From Dyella nitratireducens (lineage in GTDB: Bacteria; Pseudomonadota; Gammaproteobacteria; Xanthomonadales; Rhodanobacteraceae): a DNA stretch of 64,000 nucleotides. The notes below the pieces were generated by a model. The model made no database searches, was not told where the DNA came from, and was given only the letters and a program-made list of their open reading frames with translations. The DNA lies in assembly GCF_014642835.1 (NCBI RefSeq), contig NZ_BMJA01000002.1, positions 992,867 through 1,056,866 of the forward strand, in the 5' to 3' direction. The position numbers and the translations under genes are program-made. Positions 52,647 to 61,447 of the stretch are shown here, piece after piece (the stretch's first letter is position 1; each line of letters opens with the position of its first letter).

Positions 52647-55600
52647 TTACGGTTTGGTCGTAAATGACGTGATGACGGTTGGGCTGTAGTAACCGTTGTA
52701 GGCCTTCAACGAGACCCAGTAGGTGGTATTGCGCTGCAGGTTGTTGAAGGTCCAGCTGTTGGTGGTGAAGCCGTTGCTGGTACCTGCCAGAGCTTTGCCT
52801 GCGTATGCATCCGCCTGACTGGCGTAGAGCGCGGTGTACACACCTGCGTGTGCAACGGTGCCGCCGAATACCGGTTGGATACCTTGGTCGGCAATGGTGA
52901 AGGTGACGGTTGCACTGGTGGAGGCAGTGCTCACCTGCACGTTGCTCGGTGCACTCGGATCGTGCGACACCGGCGTCACCGACGTGGACACGGACGGCGC
53001 GCTGGAACCTTGAGCATTGAACTCACGCACCGTCACGGTAGCCGGTACGCCATTGGCGAGGCCATCGATGTAGCCGCTCGATGCGCTGGGCGGCAAGGAG
53101 ACCGGGCCAAACGTTTTGCCATTCTGCGTGGCGGTGAGGGTATAGCCTTGTTCCACCGGATTGGCCGGCTGCCCCGCCCAGGTCACTTGCACGTTACCGT
53201 TGCCAGCCACGGTGGCAGTGATGACGGGTGATGCAGGTATGCCTGCAGTAGGTGTTGGTAGCGGCAGGGTCTGGTTCGAATTGTCGCCGGAATACACCAC
53301 CGTGGTCGGTTGCCAGTTGTCGCTACCTGCCAAATAGGTATTCGGTGCCAGTGCATCGGCTTCTGCCGAAGTGAGCGAAACATTGCTGCTGGGCGAGGTG
53401 CTTTCGCGCTGGCTCAGATCGAACAGTGCCCAGTTGCCGCTGGCATCCGGGTAATACGAGTCGTACTCGCGATACGTGGAGGTCGGCAGGTTGTTGGTAC
53501 CACCTTGCGAGAGCGGCAACGGGATGAATTCGATCCAGCCTTGCGGCACCACCTCGGGACCCATCTTGGTGTTGATGAAATACGTGGTGGCATACGCGCC
53601 CCACGGACGGCCCAGCCACACGTTGCTCATGTACGGGCTGTCGAACAGCAGCTGCGAATTGCTGATTACGAAGCCGCTGTCTTCGGTGGTGCTGGCGCGG
53701 TTTTGCGCCGTGATGGTGGCTTCCTGAGTGAGGTCGCCATGCACCTTGGTCTTGATGATGCAGTTATCGAACACGGCCTTGCCGTTGCCGAAGATGTAGT
53801 CCACGTAGCCTTCGACATAGCTGTTGTTGAAATAGGCGCGCTTGTCATTGCCCAGATAAAGCGAGTCCTGGCCGCCCAGCACGCGCACGGCGCGGAACAC
53901 GGCGCGGTCGCCCACCGAGAACAACGCCACGGCCTGGTTGTTGTTCTGGAAGTTGGGTGCTTCGTAATCGGCGTTGTTTTGGATAGTGAGGTTGGCGGCG
54001 TAGAAGTTGTCGCCGCTCACCTTCACCGTGTAGCTGCCGCCGGTGCCCAATTGCTTGCCGGTGGCATCGGTCTTGGCCGCGTAGTCGTCGTTGATGATCA
54101 GCACCTGCGAGGCATCTTTGCCCGTGCCGATCAGCTCTACATTGGCCTGCGTAATGTTGACCTTTTCGTGGTAGGTGCCCGGGCGAATCAGGATTTCCGC
54201 TCCCGTGGCAGGCACGGCAGCGAGTGCGGCGTTGATGGTCTTGTAGGTGCCGCTGCCGTCGGCAGCCACCACCAGTGCCGGTCCTCCCGAGTGAATCACT
54301 ACATTGCAAAGCGGGTTGGTCGCCGGACACGTGTTGGTGCCAGGGCGTTGACCGCTGAATTGCATCAGGTATTGGATGGTCTGTGTCGGCAGATCGGTGA
54401 TGATGAAGCCGAAGCGTGCTTCGTCATGCCAGAACTCGCGGAAGGGGCGATGATCGGTGCAGCCTTCGCCATCACGCGAGAACTGCGTGGTGCTGGCCGA
54501 TCCGCATTCGTTGGGGTTCATGGGCGGAGACAGCGGACCGCAGATGCCGCCTTCCCAATACGTGCCCATGGAGCCTGCGAGGTTGGCGTTGCTGGCGCTC
54601 GGTTCGGAGACCGTGCAAAGCTGTTCGGGAATGTAGGCGCCGATGTTTCTGCCGGATTGCCACAGCTCGGTATACATATCATCGTTATCGTTCAAGCTGG
54701 CCTTGAACGCTTTGAGACTGGCTTCTGGCGACAGTACGTTGTTATTGCCGTCGACCCAGTTGATCCAGGATGAGTAATCGTTCGTGGCATAGTTGGTGTT
54801 GCCGGCGCTTTCTTTGTTGGCAACACCGTTGGAGGTGTACACCGGCATGATGTAGAGCTGGGCGAGCTCGGATTCGGTCAGCGATCCGCCATAGGTCGTC
54901 TGATAGAAGTTGGCGGTGGCTTGATAGAAATCTTCAGGTCCATTGAACAATATCGTCTGGAACTTGAGCACGACATGTCCGGCGACCCATTTGCCGTAGT
55001 TGTCGTTGATGATCATTTTGTTGGCGAGCATGGCGGCCACGTCGCGAACATTGTTGGTTTCTCTCAAATCCAGAAAAACCAGGCCCTGGTAACCGTCGTT
55101 GAACAGCTCCTGCATGGTGTCATCGAGCGAGGCCGGATAGATATTGAAGCTGTTGCAGGAAGGGTAGTTGACCGTGTCGCCGTATCCATCATTGCCTGCG
55201 CAGATCGGCGTATTGCTGATGTCGCTCCAGGTGGGCGTTTTCACCGAAGCATCGTTGCTTTCCCGCTGCCAGCGATAGATGTCTGCATACTCGGGACGAT
55301 GGAGCATGCGCTTCAGCGTTTGGTCGTGCATCAGGTAAGGCACCAGATCGCTGGTTTCATAAACATCGAGCTCCACGCTCTCGATGCCCGCGTTCATGGT
55401 GTTGACCGTGGCTTCCTTGGTGTTTTCGGGATGCGATGAATCCACCACACCACGATGCGCGGCAATGATGATCGGTTCGCTGTCGTAGGCAGAGAGCTCA
55501 AGCGCGCCGCCCTTCATGCGGAACTGCAGCAGCTGGATCAAGGCGCCCGTGAGGTCTGGATCGGTCAGGTTGTAGTAACCCGGGGAACTGACGATCGTGC

Positions 55601-55736
55601 CGGTGCCCGTCGTGGGATTGACGGTAACGGTGGACTGCGCCTGTGCGTGGGTGGAAATCACCAGGCCGGCTGCGATGGTTGCCAGGGCCTGGCCAATCAA
55701 CTGCGTACTGCGCTTGCGTTTGAACGAGTGCTTCAC
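52647..55736 (-). CDS. Secreted fusion: GDPD, pectin methylesterase and FN3 domains
   Basis: This is 1029 residues from the GTG at 55736, with GAAGGA upstream, and a signal peptide (IGQALATIAAGLVISTHAQA). A GDPD domain at about 88-460 has AAHRG (H94), ENTKEA, ELDVYETSD, MHDQ and IITDLP. A pectinesterase domain at about 485-805 has VVAADGSGTYKTINAALAAV, GQDSLYLGN, YVEGYVDYIFGNG (catalytic aspartates) and WLGRPWGAYA. Two fibronectin-III-like domains follow to the end (PVITATVAGNGNVQVTWAGQ and PSNVQVSTASTSATVTFTIA). The frame to 55907 is not homologous. It would de-esterify pectin and cleave a phosphodiester outside the cell. This domain pairing is unusual. Confidence 0.92.
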   Translation of the reverse strand: MKHSFKRKRSTQLIGQALATIAAGLVISTHAQAQSTVTVNPTTGTGTIVSSPGYYNLTDPDLTGALIQLLQFRMKGGALELSAYDSEPIIIAAHRGVVDSSHPENTKEATVNTMNAGIESVELDVYETSDLVPYLMHDQTLKRMLHRPEYADIYRWQRESNDASVKTPTWSDISNTPICAGNDGYGDTVNYPSCNSFNIYPASLDDTMQELFNDGYQGLVFLDLRETNNVRDVAAMLANKMIINDNYGKWVAGHVVLKFQTILFNGPEDFYQATANFYQTTYGGSLTESELAQLYIMPVYTSNGVANKESAGNTNYATNDYSSWINWVDGNNNVLSPEASLKAFKASLNDNDDMYTELWQSGRNIGAYIPEQLCTVSEPSASNANLAGSMGTYWEGGICGPLSPPMNPNECGSASTTQFSRDGEGCTDHRPFREFWHDEARFGFIITDLPTQTIQYLMQFSGQRPGTNTCPATNPLCNVVIHSGGPALVVAADGSGTYKTINAALAAVPATGAEILIRPGTYHEKVNITQANVELIGTGKDASQVLIINDDYAAKTDATGKQLGTGGSYTVKVSGDNFYAANLTIQNNADYEAPNFQNNNQAVALFSVGDRAVFRAVRVLGGQDSLYLGNDKRAYFNNSYVEGYVDYIFGNGKAVFDNCIIKTKVHGDLTQEATITAQNRASTTEDSGFVISNSQLLFDSPYMSNVWLGRPWGAYATTYFINTKMGPEVVPQGWIEFIPLPLSQGGTNNLPTSTYREYDSYYPDASGNWALFDLSQRESTSPSSNVSLTSAEADALAPNTYLAGSDNWQPTTVVYSGDNSNQTLPLPTPTAGIPASPVITATVAGNGNVQVTWAGQPANPVEQGYTLTATQNGKTFGPVSLPPSASSGYIDGLANGVPATVTVREFNAQGSSAPSVSTSVTPVSHDPSAPSNVQVSTASTSATVTFTIADQGIQPVFGGTVAHAGVYTALYASQADAYAGKALAGTSNGFTTNSWTFNNLQRNTTYWVSLKAYNGYYSPTVITSFTTKP

Positions 55737-55947
55737 GGTAAAGATTCCTTCTATTCGCAGGTGGTTCGATGGGCTGGTGGGGAAGGCATGGGTAAAACGG
55801 GGCACGCAGACGCCCGCATCGGCGCAAGGCGTCGAAATTCGATTACGAGTGGATATCCCTGTCTTAGTGTTATCCGGTGACTCCGGCTGCCCCCTCTGAG
55901 TCACCATTCAATGCGCTTGTGCTTGGTACGGAATAAACGCAGTCGGT

Positions 55948-57114
55948 TTATTCGAACAATCGCTCCTTCAGTGGAACCAATGCAGCGCCGATCGCGGATG
56001 CGTCGCCGTTGGTTTCTGCCAAGACCAGCTTGGGCCGGTCAGGGCCCACGCCGTAACGATGAATATCCAGAAAGCGCACGCGGTCGATCAGCATGCGACC
56101 GAGTGCCAGCGGCAATTGCCCACCGAATACGATCGCTTCCGGATCGAACAGGCCGGCCAGCGCATTGACGGTACGGTTCAAGGCCGGTAGCGTGCTCTGT
56201 ATCCAGAGTTCCACGCCCGGCCAGGTGGGATCGAAACGCTGGCGCAAATCCTCCACCGAATCGACGTGCACGCCGTGCATGCGAAGCTCATCCATCAGTG
56301 ATCGAAGCGTGGGACGATGCCCGGCTTCCTCCGACGTGAACAACGTAAGCTCGCCGGCATTGCCATGTGTGCCGAATAGCGGCTTGCCATTGAGCACGAC
56401 GCCGGCGCCGAAGCCGTAGTTGAAAGCGAGGTAGGCAAAGTTCTGCGCCCACAATCCCGCACCCAGCAGGCTTTCGCCGATAGCGGCGGTGGTGGCGTTG
56501 TTCTCCAGCCATACCGGCAGATGGAATGCTTCTTCCAGGATGGGTACCAGATCGACCAGCGACCAGTCCTGTAAAGGCTCGGCTGCATTCACTTGGCTGC
56601 GGCCGGCAACGAAGAAGCCGGCAATCGCCACGCCAACGCCGATCAAGCGTTCGCGCGCCACGCCATTGCGTGCGAGGATGCGTTCGAGCGCATCGTTGAT
56701 GGCCGCGAGGGAAGCTTTTCGATGCGTGGGCGGCGTGCGGATGCACACCTCTTCAAGGAGGTTGCAGCCCAGGTCGGCCAGGCACAGCGTGATGGAATCG
56801 GTGTTGATGGAAATGCCCACGGTGTAGGCGGCTTCGCGCACCAGTTCGATGCGTGGACTGGGTTGGCCGCGTCCGTTGCGCACGACAGCACCGGCGCGCA
56901 ACAAGCCGCGCTCGATCAGCTGTTCCACCAGGCGATGCACGGACTGCTGGGCCAGATCGGTCTCGGCAACGATGGCCGCACGGGCAATCGAGCCGTGGCG
57001 ACGCACGATGTTGAGAATCAGGCGCTCGCTGGGCGCCAGCATCAGGCTGCCTGCGCGCCTTGGTTGGGCCTGTTTGGATACTGCTTTGCCGGTGGCTTTC
57101 TTCTTGGTGCTCAT
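55948..57114 (-). CDS. ROK family transcriptional repressor
   Basis: This is 388 residues. A winged helix (ILNIVRRHGSIARAAIVAET, DLAQQSVHRLVEQLIERGL) precedes a ROK sugar-kinase-like domain: VGISINTDSITLCLADL, VGVAIAGF, VWLENNATTAAIGESLLGAG and GFGAGVVLNGKPLFGTHGNA, then GE. The zinc cysteine motif of true ROK kinases is absent, as in sugar-sensing repressors. It lies between the fusion gene and the ABC importer and is the obvious regulator of either or both. A sugar or sugar phosphate is the likely inducer. Confidence 0.9.
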   Translation of the reverse strand: MSTKKKATGKAVSKQAQPRRAGSLMLAPSERLILNIVRRHGSIARAAIVAETDLAQQSVHRLVEQLIERGLLRAGAVVRNGRGQPSPRIELVREAAYTVGISINTDSITLCLADLGCNLLEEVCIRTPPTHRKASLAAINDALERILARNGVARERLIGVGVAIAGFFVAGRSQVNAAEPLQDWSLVDLVPILEEAFHLPVWLENNATTAAIGESLLGAGLWAQNFAYLAFNYGFGAGVVLNGKPLFGTHGNAGELTLFTSEEAGHRPTLRSLMDELRMHGVHVDSVEDLRQRFDPTWPGVELWIQSTLPALNRTVNALAGLFDPEAIVFGGQLPLALGRMLIDRVRFLDIHRYGVGPDRPKLVLAETNGDASAIGAALVPLKERLFE

Positions 57115-57174
57115 GAACCCAATGCGCTCCGTGGTAATGGGTCTTCCCAACAGTCAATCATGCCGTACACCCAC

Positions 57175-57247
57175 GTAGGTTGGGGTGCGAACCCCAACAT
57201 CCCGAAGCATGGGCGATGGCGATGTTGGGGTTTGCACCCCAACCTAC
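57175..57247. repeat. 27-bp inverted repeat, fourth repeat family
   Basis: GTAGGTTGGGGTGCGAACCC (from 57175) and its inverse (57221-57247) match at 26 of 27 positions around a 19-nt loop. Each arm also holds an internal TTGGGGT..ACCCCAA dyad. It lies between the ABC ATPase and the ROK gene, where it could serve as terminator for the importer operon. Confidence 0.8.
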
Positions 57248-57262
57248 GGGCGATGAGGGCGC

Positions 57263-58345
57263 TCATACCTGTCTACCCTTAAACGTGTGCTCAATCCGTT
57301 CCCCGTTGGCGGCGTGGAACCAGGAAATCGCTTGCGGTGGAAAACCCAGGCATACCGTTTCGTTCGGTATCAACGCACGCCGACCATGATCGATGGCCAG
57401 GACAGGTTGCTGCCCGATGCGGGTGTAGATCACGCGATGGCTGCCGAGATCTTCCACCGCTTCCACCTTGGCAGCGACGCCGTCGGTTGCACCAAGCTCG
57501 ACGGCTTCCGGACGAATGCCAATCTTCACTGCAGTGGGCTTGTCCGTGCGCACATTCGCACGCAAGGTTCCACCACCATCGATTGCCACATCTTCACCCG
57601 CATGCGTCGCCGTCAACACATTCATCGGCGGGGTGCCGATAAAACCAGCTACGAAAATGCTACGCGGTCGGTGATAAAGCGCCATCGGCGTATCAGCTTG
57701 CTCAACTTGGCCTTGGTTAAGCAGTACTACACGGTCGGCCAGTGTCATCGCCTCAACCTGATCGTGCGTGACGAAAATGGTGGTGGCGCCGATCTCGTTA
57801 TGCAGCCGGCGCAATTCCATGCGCATCTCATGGCGCAGCTTGGCATCGAGATTCGACAGCGGTTCGTCGAACAGCAGCACACGCTGGCGGCGCGCAATAG
57901 CGCGGCCGATGGCCACGCGTTGACGCTGGCCGCCCGACAGTTGCGCCGGTTTGCGCTCGAGCAAGTCGCGCAATCCCAGCAGTTCCGCAGCTTCGCCGAT
58001 GCGGCGTTCGCGTTCCGCGCGCTCCAGCCCCGCCAGCTTGAGCGCATAGCCGATGTTGTCGCGCACGCTCATGTGCGGGTACAGCGCGTAATTCTGGAAC
58101 ACCATGGCACAGCCACGGCTTTGCGGCGGTGTGCGTGTCACGTCGACGCCGCCAATGCTTACCGTGCCTTGATCGGCTTCTTCCAGCCCGGCGATCACCC
58201 GGAGCAGGGTGGATTTACCGCAACCGGATGGGCCTAGCACCACGGTGAACTGGCCGGCGGCAAAGTCGATGTCGAGCTGGTCCATGATCGTGCGCTGGCC
58301 GAAACGCTTGGACAAGCCGCGTACCTGTATCGCCGTGCCGCTCAT
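57263..58345 (-). CDS. ABC importer ATPase (UgpC/MsmK type)
   Basis: This is 360 residues. The nucleotide-binding domain has VVLGPSGCGKSTLLR (Walker A), LSGGQRQRVAIGRAIAR (signature), LLFDEPLSNLDAKLR (Walker B) and VTHDQVEAMTLADR (His switch). The C-terminal TOBE-like regulatory domain (IGIRPEAVELG) marks the carbohydrate/UgpC group. It starts inside the stop of the preceding permease gene (ATGA). It is the last gene of the importer operon. Confidence 0.93.
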   Translation of the reverse strand: MSGTAIQVRGLSKRFGQRTIMDQLDIDFAAGQFTVVLGPSGCGKSTLLRVIAGLEEADQGTVSIGGVDVTRTPPQSRGCAMVFQNYALYPHMSVRDNIGYALKLAGLERAERERRIGEAAELLGLRDLLERKPAQLSGGQRQRVAIGRAIARRQRVLLFDEPLSNLDAKLRHEMRMELRRLHNEIGATTIFVTHDQVEAMTLADRVVLLNQGQVEQADTPMALYHRPRSIFVAGFIGTPPMNVLTATHAGEDVAIDGGGTLRANVRTDKPTAVKIGIRPEAVELGATDGVAAKVEAVEDLGSHRVIYTRIGQQPVLAIDHGRRALIPNETVCLGFPPQAISWFHAANGERIEHTFKGRQV

Positions 58346-59238
58346 TTGCCCACTCCGGTGATGCCGCGCACGAACCAGCGTTGCGTCAGCCCTATCACCA
58401 CCAGCGGTGGCGCCAACGCGATCAATGCTGCCGCCATCACCAGATTCCATTCCGGCGGCTGGCCGGTTTCGGTCGGCAGGAAGGTCGAAATGCCGAGCGC
58501 CATGGTGCGCATCTCGGGCCGGCTGGTGGCGACGAGAGGCCACATGTAGTCCTTCCAGGTGGTGAGAAAAACGATGGTGCCGAGTGCGGCGAAATTTGCT
58601 TTCGACAGGGGCAGCAAGATGTCGATGAAGAAGCGCAGTGGACCGGCGCCGTCCATGCGCGCCGCTTCAGATAGTTCCGTCGGCACGGTGAGATAGAACT
58701 GGCGGAACAGGAAGGTGCCGGTGGCCGAGGCCATCAGCGGCAGCGATAGGCCGGCATAGCTATCCAGCAAGTTGAGCGATACGTGCAGTTGCAAGCCGGT
58801 CATGGCAAGCAGAAGGGTGTGCAGCGGCTCGAACAGATCGGAGGCGACGGCATATGTCGGCACGATGCGCACTTCCAGCGGCAGCAGCAGGGTGATGAAG
58901 GTGCCCCAGAAGACGATGTGGCGAATGCGCGAGCGGAAATACACCGCAGCAAACGCACTGGTGGAGGCCAGTGCCAGTTTGCCCGCCACCACAATCAGCG
59001 ATACCACGCAGCTGTTGAGCAGCATATGGCCGACGTCCGCACGATGCAGCACGGCGCTCAGGTTCTCCCCAAGATGTGAGCTCGGCAGCAACGCCAAGCC
59101 ATGCACCAGAATCTGTTGGCTCGTCGCCGAGGCCGAGCACAGCGCGAGATAGATCGGCCCAAGTGCGAATACCAAGCTCAATGCCAGCAAGGTCAGCGTC
59201 ATGGCTTTCAGCAGAGGGTGACGTTCGACCATGCTCAC
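58342..59238 (-). CDS. Carbohydrate/glycerophosphate ABC permease (UgpE type)
   Basis: This is 298 residues with six hydrophobic segments and the EAA loop SEAARMDGAGPLRFFIDILL, then PLSKA. It is a MalG/UgpE-type membrane subunit. The GTG at 59238 is chosen because it gives a 4-bp GTGA overlap with the upstream permease stop, as at all the other junctions of this operon; the ATG at 59232 is the alternative. The ATPase gene overlaps its stop. Confidence 0.92.
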   Translation of the reverse strand: MSMVERHPLLKAMTLTLLALSLVFALGPIYLALCSASATSQQILVHGLALLPSSHLGENLSAVLHRADVGHMLLNSCVVSLIVVAGKLALASTSAFAAVYFRSRIRHIVFWGTFITLLLPLEVRIVPTYAVASDLFEPLHTLLLAMTGLQLHVSLNLLDSYAGLSLPLMASATGTFLFRQFYLTVPTELSEAARMDGAGPLRFFIDILLPLSKANFAALGTIVFLTTWKDYMWPLVATSRPEMRTMALGISTFLPTETGQPPEWNLVMAAALIALAPPLVVIGLTQRWFVRGITGVGK

Positions 59239-60122
59239 GCCTCCCGCTTCGCCTGGCGTTCGAACACCACGAACTGCACCGCACTGGCGGCCAGCACCAG
59301 CAGCATCAGCAATATCGACAATGCCGAAGAACCCGATAGATCCAGGCCGATAAAGCCATCGCGATAGATCTTGTACGCCAGGATGTTGGTGGCGCCGCCG
59401 GGACCGCCCTGCGTCATGGTGTCGACGATGGCAAAGCTGTTGGTGATGGAATCGATCAAGTTCATCGTCGCCACGAAGAACAGTTGCGGCCGAATCATCG
59501 GAATCTGGATATCGATGAAGCGGCGCAGCGGGCCGGCGCCATCGATCGCGGCGGCAGCCATGTAGTCGGCGGGAATCGAGCGCAGCGCCGCCACCAGCAC
59601 GATGAAGTCGAACGGGATTTGCGTCCATGCGAAGGCGAACACCACCATCGTCATGGCCTGCGTGCCGTTCAAATGCGGTTGCCAGAAGCCTGGCCACACG
59701 CTGTTGAGGTAACCCATCAGGCCGATGCTGGGGCTGGATGCAACCCGCAGGATTACACCCAGCACGGAGCCGGCCACCGCATAGGGCCAGATCAGCAGAT
59801 AGCGGAAGAGCCTACCGCTGCGTTGGTGCAGTTCCACCATCCAGGCCAGCACCAGCGCGACGATCACGGACGCGCCTACGCCAAACAGCGAAAACACGGC
59901 CGTACTGAACAGCGACGCGTAGAAGTTGGCATCTTTCAGTTCGCGCAGATAGTTGTCGAAGCCGACGAAGCTGGAGCAATGGCCGAACGGGCACACCAGG
60001 TGAAACGACCACCAAAGCCCCTTGAGCGTGGGCCAATAGAAGAACAATGCAATCAACGCCAGCTGCGGCAAGCCCAGCGCAAACGGTGTCCAGCGGCCGT
60101 GGAAGCGCGCGCTCGTTTTCAT
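59235..60122 (-). CDS. Carbohydrate/glycerophosphate ABC permease (UgpA type)
   Basis: This is 295 residues with six hydrophobic spans and the EAA loop AAAAIDGAGPLRRFIDIQIP. The N-terminal LGLPQLALIALFFYWPTLKG is the MalF/UgpA-type opening. It overlaps the solute-binding-protein stop by four bases (ATGA). Together with the next permease it forms the membrane channel of the importer. Confidence 0.93.
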   Translation of the reverse strand: MKTSARFHGRWTPFALGLPQLALIALFFYWPTLKGLWWSFHLVCPFGHCSSFVGFDNYLRELKDANFYASLFSTAVFSLFGVGASVIVALVLAWMVELHQRSGRLFRYLLIWPYAVAGSVLGVILRVASSPSIGLMGYLNSVWPGFWQPHLNGTQAMTMVVFAFAWTQIPFDFIVLVAALRSIPADYMAAAAIDGAGPLRRFIDIQIPMIRPQLFFVATMNLIDSITNSFAIVDTMTQGGPGGATNILAYKIYRDGFIGLDLSGSSALSILLMLLVLAASAVQFVVFERQAKREA

Positions 60123-61447
60123 GGCGCGCCTGCTGTCGAAGCGCGATAAGTCGCCTGGAAACGTTCCAGCAAAAGATTGCCGCGCGCCTGCGCGTTTATA
60201 AGCGCGTCGTCCATGCTTTCGCGGCCGGCCAGGGCGCGTTGCACTTCCTCTTGCCAGATCAGGCGGAACAGCGACATGAAACCGAGCCGCACGCCGGCGT
60301 TGTATGGATTGCCGGGCAGGGCCATCGAAGCCAGTCCCACGCGAATCGCATCCGGTTCCGTGGAGGGTGAGCTGGCAAGTTTTTGTTCGGCGTTATGCGT
60401 CAGCGGTAGATAGCCGGTGCGCGCGGAGAAAAACAGCTGCTGTTGGGGTTCGCGCAAATAGGCGAGGAAGCGTGCCACTGCAGAATAAACGGCAGGCGTC
60501 TCGCCCTTGAATACCCACAGCGATGAACCGCCGATCGTATTACCGTAGCGCGTGGTGCCGGCGTACACCGGCAAGGGACCGACTTCGGCATCGACCATGC
60601 CGGCCTTGGCCACGATGGCATAAGCGCCGGTGGCATCGATCACCATGGCGCATTCGCCATCGGCAAAGGCCAGGGTTTGATCGTTGGCATGCGTCAGGAT
60701 GGCGGGCAGCAGCAGGCCTTGCGCATGCCAACGCAGCACGTCGCGCATGTAGCGCAGATGGATACCATCGGCAAAGTCATAACGCGCTGCAAGGCCATCG
60801 TGTCCGTTGTTTGCGCTGGCGATCGGTGCGCCTTGCACGGCGTTGATCTGCTCCAGCATTTTCCATGGCGTGTAGTCGGCCACGGCGGGGCAGCTTTCGC
60901 CGTGCGCCTTGAGTGCTTGCAGTGCCTGGCCGAACGCTTCCCACGTCTGCGGCAGTTCGTTGATGCCGGCCGCGGCAAGTTTCTTGCGATTGGCGTATAG
61001 CACCAGGGTGGACGTGCCGAAGGGTTGCGAGAGCAGGCGTCCGTCCGGCGTGGCGTAGAAGCGGCGGATGCTGTCCAGATAGTCAGCATCATCGGTGGGA
61101 TGGCCGGTGTCCTTCATCAGTGCATCCACGGGATAGATGGCGCCGCTGCGCATCATGTCCGCGGTGCCGATGTCGTAGATCTCCACCACGGCGGGTTGCT
61201 GGTCCGCGCGATAGGCAGCCACGGCCTTGCGCATGGTCTGCTCGTAGGTGCCCTGCGGCAAACAGCGCACGTGATCTTGCGGATAGGTTTTGTTGAAGCC
61301 TGCACACAACTCGTTGATGGTTTGCGCATAGAGGCCGCCATGCGCGTACCAAAATTCAAAGGCTGCCGCACGGCCGATCGCTGGTATGGCGGCCACGCAA
61401 GCCGACAACATCCAGGCAAACCACAGGCCGGCGGCGCGCAAGGTCAT
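60119..61447 (-). CDS. ABC solute-binding protein (UgpB-like)
   Basis: This is 442 residues with a signal peptide (WFAWMLSACVAAIPAIGRAA). The family-1 binding fold has FEFWYAHGGLYAQTINELCA, YPQDHVRCLPQGTYEQTMRK, DIGTADMMRSGAIYPVDALM and a GNTIGGSSLWVFKG sugar-binding loop. The GTYEQ and SSLWVF blocks recall UgpB, the glycerol-3-phosphate binder. The ligand is therefore likely glycerol-3-phosphate, a glycerophosphodiester or a related sugar. Start and stop overlap its neighbours by four bases. Confidence 0.92.
   Translation of the reverse strand: MTLRAAGLWFAWMLSACVAAIPAIGRAAAFEFWYAHGGLYAQTINELCAGFNKTYPQDHVRCLPQGTYEQTMRKAVAAYRADQQPAVVEIYDIGTADMMRSGAIYPVDALMKDTGHPTDDADYLDSIRRFYATPDGRLLSQPFGTSTLVLYANRKKLAAAGINELPQTWEAFGQALQALKAHGESCPAVADYTPWKMLEQINAVQGAPIASANNGHDGLAARYDFADGIHLRYMRDVLRWHAQGLLLPAILTHANDQTLAFADGECAMVIDATGAYAIVAKAGMVDAEVGPLPVYAGTTRYGNTIGGSSLWVFKGETPAVYSAVARFLAYLREPQQQLFFSARTGYLPLTHNAEQKLASSPSTEPDAIRVGLASMALPGNPYNAGVRLGFMSLFRLIWQEEVQRALAGRESMDDALINAQARGNLLLERFQATYRASTAGAP

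Noticed and set aside
53310-54773. 487-residue plus-strand frame opposite the pectinesterase fusion
   Set aside because: It is a shadow of the fusion gene; it lacks any recognisable fold and starts within pectinesterase coding DNA.
57175-57247. Inverted repeat considered as an attachment site
   Set aside because: There is no integrase or tRNA gene nearby, and the arm sequence looks like a common intergenic repeat.
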